A DNA stretch of 64,000 nucleotides from the NCBI GenBank assembly GCA_034766995.1, contig CM068318.1, positions 39,936,956-40,000,955 on the forward strand. The letters are read 5' to 3'. Below are positions 53,021 through 63,774 of this stretch, one piece after another (the first letter of the stretch is position 1; the number at the start of each line of letters is the position of its first letter). The position numbers and the translations under genes are program-made. Source of the DNA: Acanthacorydalis orientalis. Taxonomy: Eukaryota > Arthropoda > Insecta > Megaloptera > Corydalidae. The notes beneath the pieces were generated by a model. The model searched no databases. It saw nothing but the letters and a program-made list of their open reading frames with translations, and was not told the DNA's origin.

Positions 53021-53949
53021 AGAACAACTGAAACAGTAATTTATTCAATATTTTTGACAGGAAACATTTTTATGGTTCCTGGAATTAAAAAGTAATCGAC
53101 TTTTAATAAAACGAAAATATTTCTTTAATGTCAAATATACTATTTTTGAAAGTATATTGTGGATTTACGGACATAAATATTATATACAACATAATAATGA
53201 ACACAGTGTGTACCAACAACAATGAGTCTAGTTCAATAACGAACACTATTATCCCGTCATGCAACTCGTGTAATATAAACATATTATTAACTATATATAG
53301 AATTGAAAAATGTATAAATTACTTACATGTTTCATCTCTGACATTAATTTCATTTCTACTAAAAACTGCTCGACAACTAACTTGGAAATTGATATAAAAA
53401 TAGCAATAAATATGACATGACAGGTAACAAATAACTAACCATTCTTGAACTAAAATATAATCTTTTGTTACATTTCTCGTGAACAAATAGATAAAATAAA
53501 CGTACAAAATTGTTTTTAACATAACTGAATCACGCACTCAATCTTCCAGCATACATTAAAAACAATAAAACTTTAAACAATTCTAACAAACAGACTTTCA
53601 ATTCCAAACAAAAGTTAAATGAAATATCAGTGCAATTGTTATTCACATAGTGCGCACGAGCACCGTAAAGACATCTATCAGTGGAATGAGACACTTCAAG
53701 CATTAACGTATAACTAGTTTAATATTTAACAGATTTAATAACCTGAAAATAATATTTAATAAGATAACACATTTTGTATTATTATCTTATTCTGTACATG
53801 TTCGAATTGTATATTGGTAATAATAAATAAGGCCATTATAGCATAATTACGAATTTATTTTCGTTTAATTTTCGATCTTGAAACACGTATTTTGATATTT
53901 CGTTCTTTTACATATAAAAAGACACTCTTAACATAATAATATTTTTTTT
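53021..53949. other. AT-rich stretch without a supported gene
   Basis: A minus-strand frame with ATG at 53,522 runs 66 codons to AACAT|GTAAGT, a good donor, and begins with a hydrophobic run (MLKTILYVYFIYLF). With no second exon and no similarity it is only a weak candidate. Confidence 0.4.
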
Positions 53950-54190
53950 CACTGAATAAACTAGGAACTTTTCTTTAATGAAAAATGTTTTATAAATCAT
54001 TATTGATCATTATTGATTGCTACTTATACAAATTTCAATAGCAATGCCATCATCTTTAAAGCAGATTGGTTTTCCGTGCACATAATTATAAAACTTTTTT
54101 TTGAAGCTTGTATTTGAATATGATTTAAAATCTAAGATCCAGATTGCATAAAGCATTGATTATCAAAACAAACAGAACACTTTCAGAAAT
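53950..54190. mobile_element. Foldback MITE family 1, copy
   Basis: TCATTATTGATCATTATTGATTGC, TATACAAATTTCAATAGC, AATGCCATCATCTTTAAAGCAG, then a poorly kept inverted half with GCATTGATTATCAAAAC. Confidence 0.6.
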
Positions 54191-54394
54191 CTCCGTTTAT
54201 GTAATTAATTAGTAAAATAAAAAAAAATATCATTCAAACAAAAAATGGCTAATATATCCAAAAGTACACTACTAATTATATAATAATTTTAATAACTAGG
54301 AAATTTATTTAGCTCCCACACAATCTGGTATATAATTATTATATGCATTATAATCATTTTAACACTGTATAATTTTTATTGCAATAACTATATG

Positions 54395-54660
54395 CAATTT
54401 CGTAAATGAATTTTGCATTCCCTTACAAACCATATAAATATGTTATGATCAAAAATGTTTAATAATTTACTGATCAATTTTGCCTATTTTCTATGAGCAT
54501 TTCGATGTTGATAACATCATCCTCTGAGTATTACAATATGAATAAATCTGAATTTGTGCACTTTAATGCTCTGAAGATGATGGAATCGTCATTTAAATGC
54601 TCATACGCAACATAAAAAATAATCATTAATCAGCTACTGACCTTTAATTTCTTAATCAAT
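54395..54660. mobile_element. Foldback MITE family 1, copy with clear arms
   Basis: ATGAGCATTTCGATGTTGAT, AACATCATCCTCTGAG on the left (54,495-54,530) pairs with CTCTGAAGATGATGGAATCG, TCATTTAAATGCTCATACGC on the right (54,570-54,610). This copy best shows the palindromic core. Confidence 0.78.
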
Positions 54661-54985
54661 TCCGAATCAAGCTTAAAAATCTTTCTAAAACAGTTATTTT
54701 CAGTTTTTTTTACAAAAAAAAAGTATAAATGAAAACAAAATAAGAAGAAATGCATCTCAAAACTTATCACATTAGACAAATATCAGTTATTTGACTTCTC
54801 ATACAAAACTAAACTAATATATATTAAAATAATTTTAAAAATTGCTGCATAACTACACTATTCTTGCTACAAAATTAAATCAGTCCACTCTTTCCATTAA
54901 AAACTGAACAAATCCATAATTCTTTTGATTTCTTTTAAATAATAAAATTAAAGTGATAACTTATCAAATAATATATAAACACTGA

Positions 54986-54990
<5 letters not shown>

Positions 54991-55041
<51 letters not shown>

Positions 55042-55243
55042 TTTATACAAAATGATTAAGACGATCACGGACACATTGATGATTTCTGAAAAGAAAATCT
55101 TTATTCTTCAAATTTACAAGTGTAGATTTATTCAGTTTTACATTAATTTCTGCATCAATTAACTTTTCTATGTTCACATACATTTAATCTATTAAAAAAT
55201 ACGATTCACTTTATATTTTCATGTTTATAAATACTCTTTTTCC

Positions 55244-55291
<48 letters not shown>
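54991..55291. repeat. Two (TA)n tracts with AT-rich spacer
   Basis: About 54,991-55,039 and 55,253-55,291. The spacer shows no feature. Confidence 0.85.
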
Positions 55292-55293
<2 letters not shown>

Positions 55294-55577
55294 TTTAAGT
55301 ATGACTGAACATTTTGAAATTTTACTATTTCTGTAAGATTTGCTAATACTATTAATTAAATTTCATCAATGATATAATGGTATCAAAGAATAAATTTGAA
55401 ATTAAAATGAAGAAACACTTTCATTGATCCGCTTTTAAAGTAAATAATGTAATAAAATGTCCAATGAAATATATTACTAGATGAAAGTAAATGCTAGTAT
55501 ATTTGAAACGGAAATCATGAATATTATATCAAATCTGGACATATTATATACTTTCAAACTCACATATATACTCTTAC

Positions 55578-55587
<10 letters not shown>

Positions 55588-55662
<75 letters not shown>

Positions 55663-55697
55663 GGCGTGTGTGCCTATGTGTGTGTTTGTGTGTACAG
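55588..55697. repeat. (TA)n followed by GT-rich stretch ending in TACAG
   Basis: About 73 bp of TA, then GCAGGCGTGTGTGCC, TATGTGTGTGTTTGTGTG and TACAG. The T/GT-rich run before CAG could act as a polypyrimidine-like tract for the exon candidate that follows. Confidence 0.8.
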
Positions 55698-55815
55698 CTA
55701 TGATGCCACGCTTCACCTTCGTCCTGCACGTCTGGGATCACCGCAAGACAAGGTTCACAATGACCACCCGCTCTTCAAGCACGATATATACAACGTGTTG
55801 GCGGCGAAGGTGTAA
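55698..55815 (+). CDS. Candidate 3'-terminal coding exon of an unidentified gene
   Basis: After TTTGTGTGTACAG| a clean frame of 38 codons ends at TAA (55,813-55,815). It is far more GC-rich than the window and has GC-ending codons (GCC, ACG, CTG, GTG, AAG, TTC). The residues are varied and hydrophilic: YDATLHLRPARLGSPQ at the start, HNDHPLFKHDIYNV towards the end, finishing AKV. I do not recognise the protein. The acceptor would place the split codon's last base at 55,698. GC-rich sequence continues to about 56,060 (possible 3' UTR), and AATAAA occurs at about 56,507. The upstream exons would have to lie across tens of kb of AT-rich DNA, so the gene would have a giant intron. AAG|GTGTAAG at the end could instead be a donor. 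An alternative overlapping frame (to 55,885) looks less protein-like. Confidence 0.4.
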
Positions 55816-56060
55816 GAGAGGAAGACGAAGTGAGGATGCTGCAACCATTACCTTCGCCGCAGTTACCAGAGATCAAGTCTTGTGAATGAATTAGCGTTGG
55901 GCTGAGGCCAGCCACACGACCGTCAGACCGGTCTTTGACGAAGATCGTCCATTCTATACAGCCCGTGATGTTTAAAAAAAGAACACGAACTGATATTATA
56001 TTCTTACGAGTGAAATACAGTGTTACGATTCGTTACTGTTGACTGGACACGAAATGGTTT
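55816..56060 (+). other. GC-rich segment after the exon candidate (possible 3' UTR)
   Basis: GGCTGAGGCCAGCCACACG, GACCGTCAGACCGGTCTTTG (the latter holds GACCGTCAGACCGGTC, a near-palindrome) and GACGAAGATCG. No frame continues. The composition decays to normal near 56,100. Confidence 0.35.
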
Positions 56061-56575
56061 TGTAATGCGTTCAACGGACACTAGAACATCTTTAGAATAT
56101 AGACAACAAAACGAAATGAAAAACATACACCTGATCTATAAGTACAGTCTGTACTGAAATTCAATTCTGACAAGATTCACTCTCGTTAAAGAGTTTTGAA
56201 TGAATGTTACGTTTTCAATTCTCCTTTTTTAGGTAGAACGTTACGCTAAAATACATTGAAGTTTTTAAAAGTCTGGCAGAAACGTTCAAAAAAATATGTA
56301 AATTACAATTCTACATAAATTAGTTACTTGTTTTAACATTAAACGTTTTGTTAGCAACAGATGTTGTTTGAACTTTTGTAAAAGATAATTAAAATAGAAA
56401 AATATGTTATTTGTAACAATGATTTATATTTCTTGCAACGAACCTTGAACTATGAATTCAAATCCTACTGATCGTTTTTTATAGATTTTTATTCATTTAT
56501 GTAAAATAATAAACCTGTCTAGTTGGACACTGATTAAAATCACTACACATAACTGTTAATTTATCAGTCTTTAAT

Positions 56576-56638
<63 letters not shown>

Positions 56639-57311
56639 CGTAGGAATTAGACAAGGACAACATGAGCCACTGCCTAGGATGGCAAATTTTGATGGGCAAC
56701 CAATTGTGAAAAGCTGGAATCTTTTTTCAGTCATGATTTCGGTTCAGAAGTAACTCAAATGTGAATTGAAAAATTAAATTTAAAAGTTTTCGTACTCCAA
56801 ATTTTGTTTTTGAAATTTATATAACAGAACTTCCTAATTTTCATTTTTTAAATAAATTAAATGAATGTGAAATTTTTTTAGTGATAAATAAAAGATAATT
56901 ATATTAAAGCGTTTTTCAATGCAGAAAAAACGAGCATAATTATTTATAAAAATATATAAAATAAATAAATTCCAAAAGAATATTTTAATAATGAAATTCT
57001 ATTCTTTATAACGACTGTTTCTAGAATCGACTATAAATGAAATAAGTAAAATACTTCTGATAATTGTTCTCTAATATTGTCTGTACGATTACTAGTATAA
57101 CGAATAAAAAAACTTCAATGGATTTATATTTCTGAATTGAAAGATAATTGACTTGGATAAGAACTATGTACGTGTTCTGTTTTATAAAATATTGTTTCTT
57201 TTCAAGAAATACATTACTTACATACATAACTAAACATTAGCTTGTATTATTTATAGTAAAATATATTTCTTTAACTTACTACAAAATTGTAAAAAAAATC
57301 TATTTTCTAAA
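56061..57311. other. AT-rich stretch without genes; one (TA)n
   Basis: (TA)n at about 56,582-56,635. The stretch 56,636-56,720 is slightly less AT-rich. No recognisable frame. Confidence 0.55.
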
Positions 57312-57437
57312 TTATTGATTTTATATTATGAATTTATTCTGTAATATTAAATTTTAATTCATATATATATATATATATATGAATTAAAATTTAATATTAC
57401 AGATTAAATTCTTAATATAAAATTAATAATAAATAAT
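57312..57437. repeat. Perfect-looking foldback centred on a (TA)n
   Basis: TTTTATATTATGAATTTATT and CTGTAATATTAAATTTTAAT on the left mirror the right side (ATTAAAATTTAATATTACAG and AATTCTTAATATAAAA) around TTCATATATATATATATATG. About 50 bp per arm with only a few mismatches. Confidence 0.8.
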
Positions 57438-57489
57438 TTTAAAATCAATAATTTTAAAATTATCTTTTTTAAAACAAAATGTTATTAGT

Positions 57490-57760
57490 CTCACAAATCA
57501 AAAATAAATCTAATCAAAATTGATTCAATTATCTATTATTCCTCATTTTTGACAGTACCGTCATTCTCAGAAGTTGCAGAAAAATCTATTTTTTAGATTT
57601 ACCTGTACTCGAGACTCTCTGAGAATGATAAAATCATCATAAGCAATAATGGAATTTATCAACAATCCATTTTATTAAATATTTTTGATCAAAAAATTTT
57701 TCAATGTTCTATGAGATGAGTTAAAAAGTCGTTTGTAAAAAATATTTATTTTAAATATGT
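57490..57760. mobile_element. Foldback MITE family 1, copy
   Basis: AGTCTCACAAATCAAAAATA, GACAGTACCGTCATTCTCAGAAG (57,550-57,573), inverted as CTCTGAGAATGATAAAATCATC (57,617-57,638), then CAACAATCCATTTTATTAAATATTTTTGATC and TGTTCTATGAGATGAG, GTCGTTTGTAAAA. Confidence 0.7.
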
Positions 57761-59090
57761 AACCATATTCATAAAATAAATAAGCATTTTTCTCTATAAT
57801 TCCATTTTTTATAAATACAAAGTATTAAATACCGGCTTGACTAGAATTATTTTATTTAAATTTTCAATAAATAATAATTTTTACTTATTTATTTCCTAGT
57901 ACATTGAATAATACACCTTTTAATTATGAGTTATCATTAGTACACATATTTTCATTCGTGGAAGATAATATTACTTGCTATTTTATCATTTATATACAAT
58001 TTTTCGATGTTTTCAGTTTTTTTTAAAAAAAACCTGTACTAAATAAACTCAAAATTTATAATTTAACATGAAAACAATATCCAATATACAAATACAAGTC
58101 GAACTCTTAAAAAAACAAGAAAACAAAACTAAAAAAGTATTAGTCAAAATCTACCGTTTGATCAAACCTTGACAATTACCATATTAAATAACCTGCCTTC
58201 ATTCATAAAGGGTTAAACATAATCTTGCATGTGTGTTGCTATAACTCACTGTTTTTCATAGGACATTATATCATGGAGCATATTTTTCAATTGCATTTCT
58301 GTAATACCGATATCTCTTTAATCAATCGAAACAAAAATATGGGTTTGTATTTTTAAAGATATCAAATTATAGATATACAGAAAATTTATTTATTTATTTA
58401 ATTCATATTTTTAGAGAAAAGCATACAAATCTTTCTGAAAGTTAATATTTTAATTAAACACCTACAGCCATATACTTACATATTTAGAATTGAACTGCTT
58501 TTAATAGTAACCAGAGTTTTATTTTATTATACATTTAAATTAATTGTATGTTATTATACATTTTATTATACATTTAAATAAATATAAACGTAAAAGTTTC
58601 ATATTTAAATAAAATAACAAAGTATACAAATTGGTGGAGAAAATTAATCTGTTTCAATTTTATTCGCAAAATAATTCTTAATGTTTGATTGTTTCCGACA
58701 AGATTTTCTATAGAACAATAAATATATTACTGTCCAGTAATTAAAAATATTTTCGTGAAAAGTCACCTATTTTATAATAAATTATCTATATATTTTATTC
58801 TCTTCGAAGTAAGTACACAGAAAAGAAATCATACCAGTAACACTGAACTGCATTCCAAAGGAAAGAGCACCACACTTTTAAATATTGACACAGAACATTT
58901 TTCTAAACATCGACGTGAATGACTTCTTAACTTCATTTTATGAGATATGAACAGAATATTAAACAGGAAATATACGTCACCACTTAAATATGATGGTAGT
59001 ATTTTTATTTTATTACTTTACAGAAAATTATGACATTTTAAAAAGAAAATAGTTTTGATGGCTCACAAGGTACTAAATTAGATTTTTCAT

Positions 59091-59095
<5 letters not shown>
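57761..59095. other. AT-rich stretch without recognised features
   Basis: A short direct repeat (ATTTTATTATACATTTAAAT, twice near 58,518-58,580) is the only structure noted. Confidence 0.55.
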
Positions 59096-59140
<45 letters not shown>

Positions 59141-59153
59141 AGAGAGAGAGAGA
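59096..59153. repeat. Compound (TA)n(GA)n microsatellite
   Basis: TA tract, then GAAAAGAGAGAGAGAGA. Confidence 0.9.
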
Positions 59154-59299
59154 TACCAACGGTTAGAAGATTTTCTGACCAAGATCCTTTTACAAAATAC
59201 AATGGAAAAAATGTAATGAAAATAAAAATATTATTTAAATATTCTTAGAATTTAGAAAAGGACTATTATTCAAATATAATTTTGGTACTATAGCTATAA

Positions 59300-59575
59300 A
59301 TTCAATTTCACACATGAAGTTGCTACTTAGCACATAAATCACATAAAATTCTAATGAAAAATATTCAGTAATTTATTTGTGATTTTTTTGGTTGCATTTA
59401 GATAATAATTAAATTATTTTTGGAGTGTCAAGGGTTAGACAAATCTGATTTTTATGTAAATCATGAGTTTTCTGTATCGTAGAGCTATGCTAATAAGCGA
59501 TAATATAAACGATCAATAATCAATTATTGAACTTTTTTATTAAGACAAAGTGTTAAGTTCAATTTCGGTCAAGTT
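59300..59575. mobile_element. Foldback MITE family 1, diverged copy
   Basis: TTCAATTTCACACATGAAG, AATATTCAGTAATTTATTTGTG on the left. On the right, CGTAGAGCTATGCTAATAAGCG, ACGATCAATAATCAATTATTGAAC. Confidence 0.5.
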
Positions 59576-59919
59576 AGTTATGTTGTTTAAATATTAATAT
59601 TTAAATTTATGTAATTAAGTATTCAATTTTTAGTAGAAAATAATTAATAATAAATTATAATTGACTTTCTATATTCAATTTTATTTTATCATATTGTAGT
59701 ACTTATATGATGCAAGTATTAAATACAAGATAATTATTTTCAGGAGTATTTATAAATTGAAACTATGTTTAATAAATAATTAAAGAGTATGCCTGCGGAA
59801 TTAATTAAAACAATAGATAATATTTCTCAAGTGAATTTTCTTTACCTCAAAAATAACAAAAAACTTCTGAATACAACACATTAAATACGGTTTTTAAATA
59901 TTTAATACAACAACATTAG

Positions 59920-60085
59920 TTTCTTCTGTACCTTGGCACTGCGAGGATGCCGATGGAATAAGTGACAATAAAAATGATCAATAATCATTTATTAAACATT
60001 TTTGTGATTTGTTGGATGAAAACAGAATAGATTTGTAAAAGTAATAGAACTCAATTAAATATAAAATTGAATTCAGCTACAATTC
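59920..60085. mobile_element. Foldback MITE family 1, right half
   Basis: GGCACTGCGAGGATGCCGATGG, AATAAGTGACAATAA, ATGATCAATAATCATTTATT, AAACATTTTTGTGATTTG, GATTTGTAAAAGTAATAG. Confidence 0.6.
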
Positions 60086-60689
60086 TAGAAATACACTGTG
60101 ATTAAATCAATATTTGTCCATAACCTTACAGCCAGTAAATTAAACAAATTATTTTTCGATAATTGATATTTTTTTCTTACCTTGATTTTGTACCAGGATT
60201 TTAAGTTGCTTATTGACTTTGAAATCACTTTAAATATTTTCAAGACCGAGTTCTTCTATCGACATCTTCAAGTGGATACTCTCCTTCATGCCAAGTATCT
60301 ACATGAAGATATCGATAGGCGAAACCAATACTGCAAAATATTCAAAGAGTGACCAAAAGAACAAGAAACATAACTAATTAATAGATATATAAAATTAATC
60401 ATTTCAATATCTGATAAGAAGATCACGATTTAATAAACTAACCTTAATGTTTAATAAATTGATATTTTAACAACATTCTGAAAAATATGAGTAAGATAAA
60501 CAATACAAATAAAACACTTTAATGTACTATATTCTACATTTCTATTCTAATTCGCAAACAATTTTTATTTTAGTGAATTTCGTTAAATTATAAAATATGT
60601 TTTTAGAACGATAATATTAAATAATTATGATTTTAGGTATAAATATCTAAACTGAATATAATCATTAATATACAAAGGAATTTTTAATA

Positions 60690-60696
60690 TATATAC

Positions 60697-60736
<40 letters not shown>
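60690..60736. repeat. Compound (TA)n(GA)n microsatellite
   Basis: TA run into about 22 bp of GA. It abuts the truncated left side of the Tigger-type transposase fragment. Confidence 0.9.
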
Positions 60737-60765
60737 TGAATTCCCGTTTCTCCAGTTTTCTTCCA

Positions 60766-61368
60766 GGTTTTATAATGCCGATGAAACTGATCGTTTTACA
60801 AGTTACTAACAAGAAAGACCTTAGTTTCGAAATTGGAAGAATTACAAAAAAGCAAAGAGAGAAACACATTGATTGCTTGCACTAATGCTTCAGGGAAACA
60901 TAAATTACCCCTTATATTGATTGGAAAATCTGTTGAGCTGCGTGCATTAAAACATACAAACATTTATTTTTTGCCAGTCGTTTACAAGTCCATGAAAAGT
61001 GTTTGGATGAATAGTACGATTATTAAGGAATGCATTTTTCACAATTAAGTGCCAAGTGTACAAATTTACTTAAAAAAGAAGGTTTTCCATTTAAAGCGAT
61101 ATTGTTAGCTAATAATGGCTCATTTCACCCAAAAGAGGAAGAATTGGTTAGTAAGGAAATCAAAATTAAATTTCTTCCTCCTAATGTAACAACATTAATA
61201 CATCCCATGGATCAGAGACTTCTTGTAACTTTAAAACGCCGGTACAGAAAGCAGTCGCTCAATGAACGTATTGAACAAGAAGCTGAAGGAAATGAAGAAA
61301 AAGAAGTAGTTTTCATTTTCAAATCAATCAACTTCAAGGACGTAATTTACATGGCTGCTTCATCTTGA
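60766..61368 (+). pseudogene. Tigger/Jerky-type DDE transposase fragment, frameshifted
   Basis: Plus strand. The catalytic domain of the pogo/Tigger (TIGD/JRK-like) family is recognisable in order: FYNADETDRF with the first acidic residue (60,766), a frameshift, then LEELQKSKERNTLIACTNAS and GKHKLPLILIGKS (60,833 on), another frameshift, then FKAILLANNGSFHP (where LLLDNAPSHP is usual, so the second Asp is Asn), then IKFLPPNVTTLIHPMDQRLL with the third Asp retained, and FKRRYR-like LKRRYRKQ. The stop is at 61,366-61,368. The N-terminal DNA-binding region is missing. This cannot be an active enzyme: two frameshifts and a changed catalytic residue. Confidence 0.88.
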
Positions 61369-61584
61369 GACCAAGTGAGTGAATCGACAGTTGTACTGAA
61401 TATAAATACGTCTTTTGCTTTGTACTGTTACTATTGTTGTAAAAGTACATAAAATGTACAATAAATAAAATAAAATGTATATAAACTGTACGATTTATGT
61501 CGTTAATGAATTTTCTGGTATATCAGGATTTTCAGTCATCCGGATCGAGCCCAGTCCAGTTTGAGCTGGATAAACAGGGTTCCA

Positions 61585-61587
<3 letters not shown>
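61369..61587 (+). mobile_element. 3' non-coding end and terminal inverted repeat of the Tigger-type element
   Basis: After the stop come AATAAATAAAATAAAATG (about 61,460, poly(A)-signal-like) and a right end that, inverted, reads CAGTGGAACCCTGTTTATCC. This is a typical pogo/Tigger terminus but of a different family from the CAGGTAAC elements. It ends at 61,587, followed by TA. Confidence 0.8.

Positions 61588-61661
<74 letters not shown>
61588..61661. repeat. (TA)n(GATA)n compound
   Basis: TA from the element's target site, then eight GATA units. Confidence 0.95.
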
Positions 61662-61662
<1 letters not shown>

Positions 61663-61670
61663 AAACCCAT

Positions 61671-61727
61671 ATTTCTCGTCACTTTGTCCTGCAAACAAAG
61701 TGAAAAATTTCTATGGTGACGAGAAAT
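61671..61727. other. Small nested hairpin
   Basis: ATTTCTCGTCAC (61,671-61,682) pairs with GTGACGAGAAAT (61,716-61,727), enclosing a second stem ACTTTGT/ACAAAGT. Role unknown. Confidence 0.6.
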
Positions 61728-62490
61728 ATTTACTTTGTCACCTAATAGATTTCAAGTTGAATTCATTAAATATTTTTATGTTTAAGTATATTATATTGTA
61801 ACAACCAAGAAACAGTTTTTCTTTCTAAGTTTCTTTTTTTTCTCGTCAATTTCGACCAGATATATACTAGTGTATATATATATATATTCTAATTAAACCT
61901 AATTTAATCCTATATTTACGTAACGCATGATATAATGAATTTAAAATAAAATGTAACACAAATTTCTTTTACGTTATAGTCAAAATTCCTTGAATTATTA
62001 TAACTAATTTTATGAACAAAAACATATTAAGTATTTTAAAGTGATTTAAAATGATGTTAGTTATTTTTCTAGTTGTTTGTAATAATAAAACAATATCTCT
62101 CACTTCTATACAATTAAAGCAATTTTTATCAGTACTAATACGCACTGAAAGATCTATAGAGGAAAATATATTTAAAATGTTAATTCCTTTGTTTTGAAAT
62201 TTTCCAGGCTAACATTTACAAAATACAGCACGTACTACAATAACATAACACATTACACAGTTTGTATTGAAAATGAACAAAATTATTGCTATATTAATGA
62301 ATCTTAATTTAAAAATTATTAGTCCTATTAATAGGCAACAAAATATACTTCAAATTGTTGGTATCGTCAATACAGAAAGCAAAGGCAAATCTAACGATAT
62401 TCATGGACTTTTTGTAATTATTAGGTCATTAAATATAAAATGTCTGATTTCGATTCAAAAATTTAAATATTTTTTTTTGAAATAAATTAT
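61728..62490. other. AT-rich stretch without recognised genes
   Basis: The plus frame at 62,267-62,485 shows no recognisable content. Confidence 0.55.
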
Positions 62491-62524
62491 TTAAGTTTAT
62501 TATATCTCAAATAAGAAGAAGTAC

Positions 62525-63547
62525 AATTAATCAAAGTATGCACGTAAACTATCGACATAATTTTGCTATATTAAATGTAGCTTTTTTATGCCAGCAGCGA
62601 AGAAACATGGAGATCTAGTGAAGATGAAATCGCGAAAGGCGTTTGCCACCGTTTGTTGAGTATTGAATATTTTTACTTTTCAAGAAGTGGTCTAAAACCT
62701 GGAATAAGTGATAGTTAGTTGATGCAAGGTCCGGTGAATACGGTGGAAGACAGAGTGTTTCTATGACCAGCTCTTGTAGTTTGAACAGCGTTGTTTCTGT
62801 GATATATGGTCGAGTGTTGTCTTGTAAGAGGATTGACCTGTCTCTATTGACTAATATCGGCTGCTTAATCCCAAGTATCCTCGTCATTTCGTCCAAATGA
62901 GTGCAGTAGATATTCGCTGAAATCGATTGACCAGGTTTCGTGAAGCTGTAGTGGATAATACAAGCGCTGGATCACCCACCAGACACCATTAGTTTTTTTT
63001 AAAAAATATTCAGTTTTGGAGTATGTTTCGGCGCTTCATCTTTATCCAACCATTGTTCCGAATGCTTGCGATTGTCAAAAAGAATACATTTTTCATCACA
63101 TGTAACAATAGGGTGTAGAAATGGTTCGCCTTTATGCCGTGCCAGCAAATAAGAGTAAGCTTCCATACTATTTCTTTTCTGACGCTCGTTTAATTCCTGC
63201 GGAACCCATCTATCCAGCTTTTTTATTTTGCTGATTTGTTTCAAATGATCAAATAGTGTTGAAATAGTAACACCAAAGCTTGCTGCTAATTTAAGCATAG
63301 TTTGAAATGAATTCGCTTCCACTGCAGCTTTCAGCTCATCATTATCGACCTTTGTTCCAGGTCGCCCGCTTGGCTCATTTTCAAGGTTAAAAGTACCAGA
63401 ACGGAACTTATCATACAATCGATGTATTGTGTATTCATTATCCCCATCCTTCCTAAACACTTTGTTTATGTTTCGAGCTGTCTGCGTCGTATTCGTTCTA
63501 CGACGGAATTCATATTCGAAAATAACACTAATTTTTGACTTATCCAT
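62525..63547 (-). pseudogene. Mariner transposase, nearly complete but inactivated
   Basis: Minus strand. ATG at 63,547 opens 182 codons. They hold the bipartite helix-turn-helix region (residues about 1-110, with GRPGTKVDND at 61-70), the WVP(Q)EL linker at 114-119, and the first catalytic Asp at 151 in VTCDEK (the usual Trp after DEK is Cys). The frame breaks at about 62,999. Later pieces are a decayed KPGQSIS segment, then the frame from 62,896 with ILLQDNTRPY (second Asp) and LPPYSPDLASTNYHLF, where Asn stands in place of the third catalytic Asp at exactly 34 intervening residues (D,D34N). A further shift precedes FFAAGIKKL near 62,610. Its normal length is about 345 residues. It is dead by two independent criteria. 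The terminal repeats were not resolved. Confidence 0.92.
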
Positions 63548-63774
63548 GGTTTCACAAAAATTGCCTTATATTAATGGAATATTGAATTAACAAAAATTAA
63601 TTGACTATTAAACACGATCCAAAATGTGCGTTTGGAAGAATGAGGATGTATACATTCACAAAAACAATGGCAGCTGTAGAATTTAGTACTTAACGAAATT
63701 AGACATTTTGTACTTAATAACATAATAAGGCATAATGAAATAAATTGGCATTAAATTCCTACCACGTTTTTTTT

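Noticed and set aside
53319..53537. A minus-strand frame with a hydrophobic start and a GTAAGT donor
   Set aside because: A single short frame in AT-rich DNA, with no acceptor-defined second exon and no paralogue; a donor alone is weak evidence.
62267..62485. A 72-codon plus-strand frame
   Set aside because: Lys/Ile/Asn-rich with no recognisable feature; expected by chance at this base composition.
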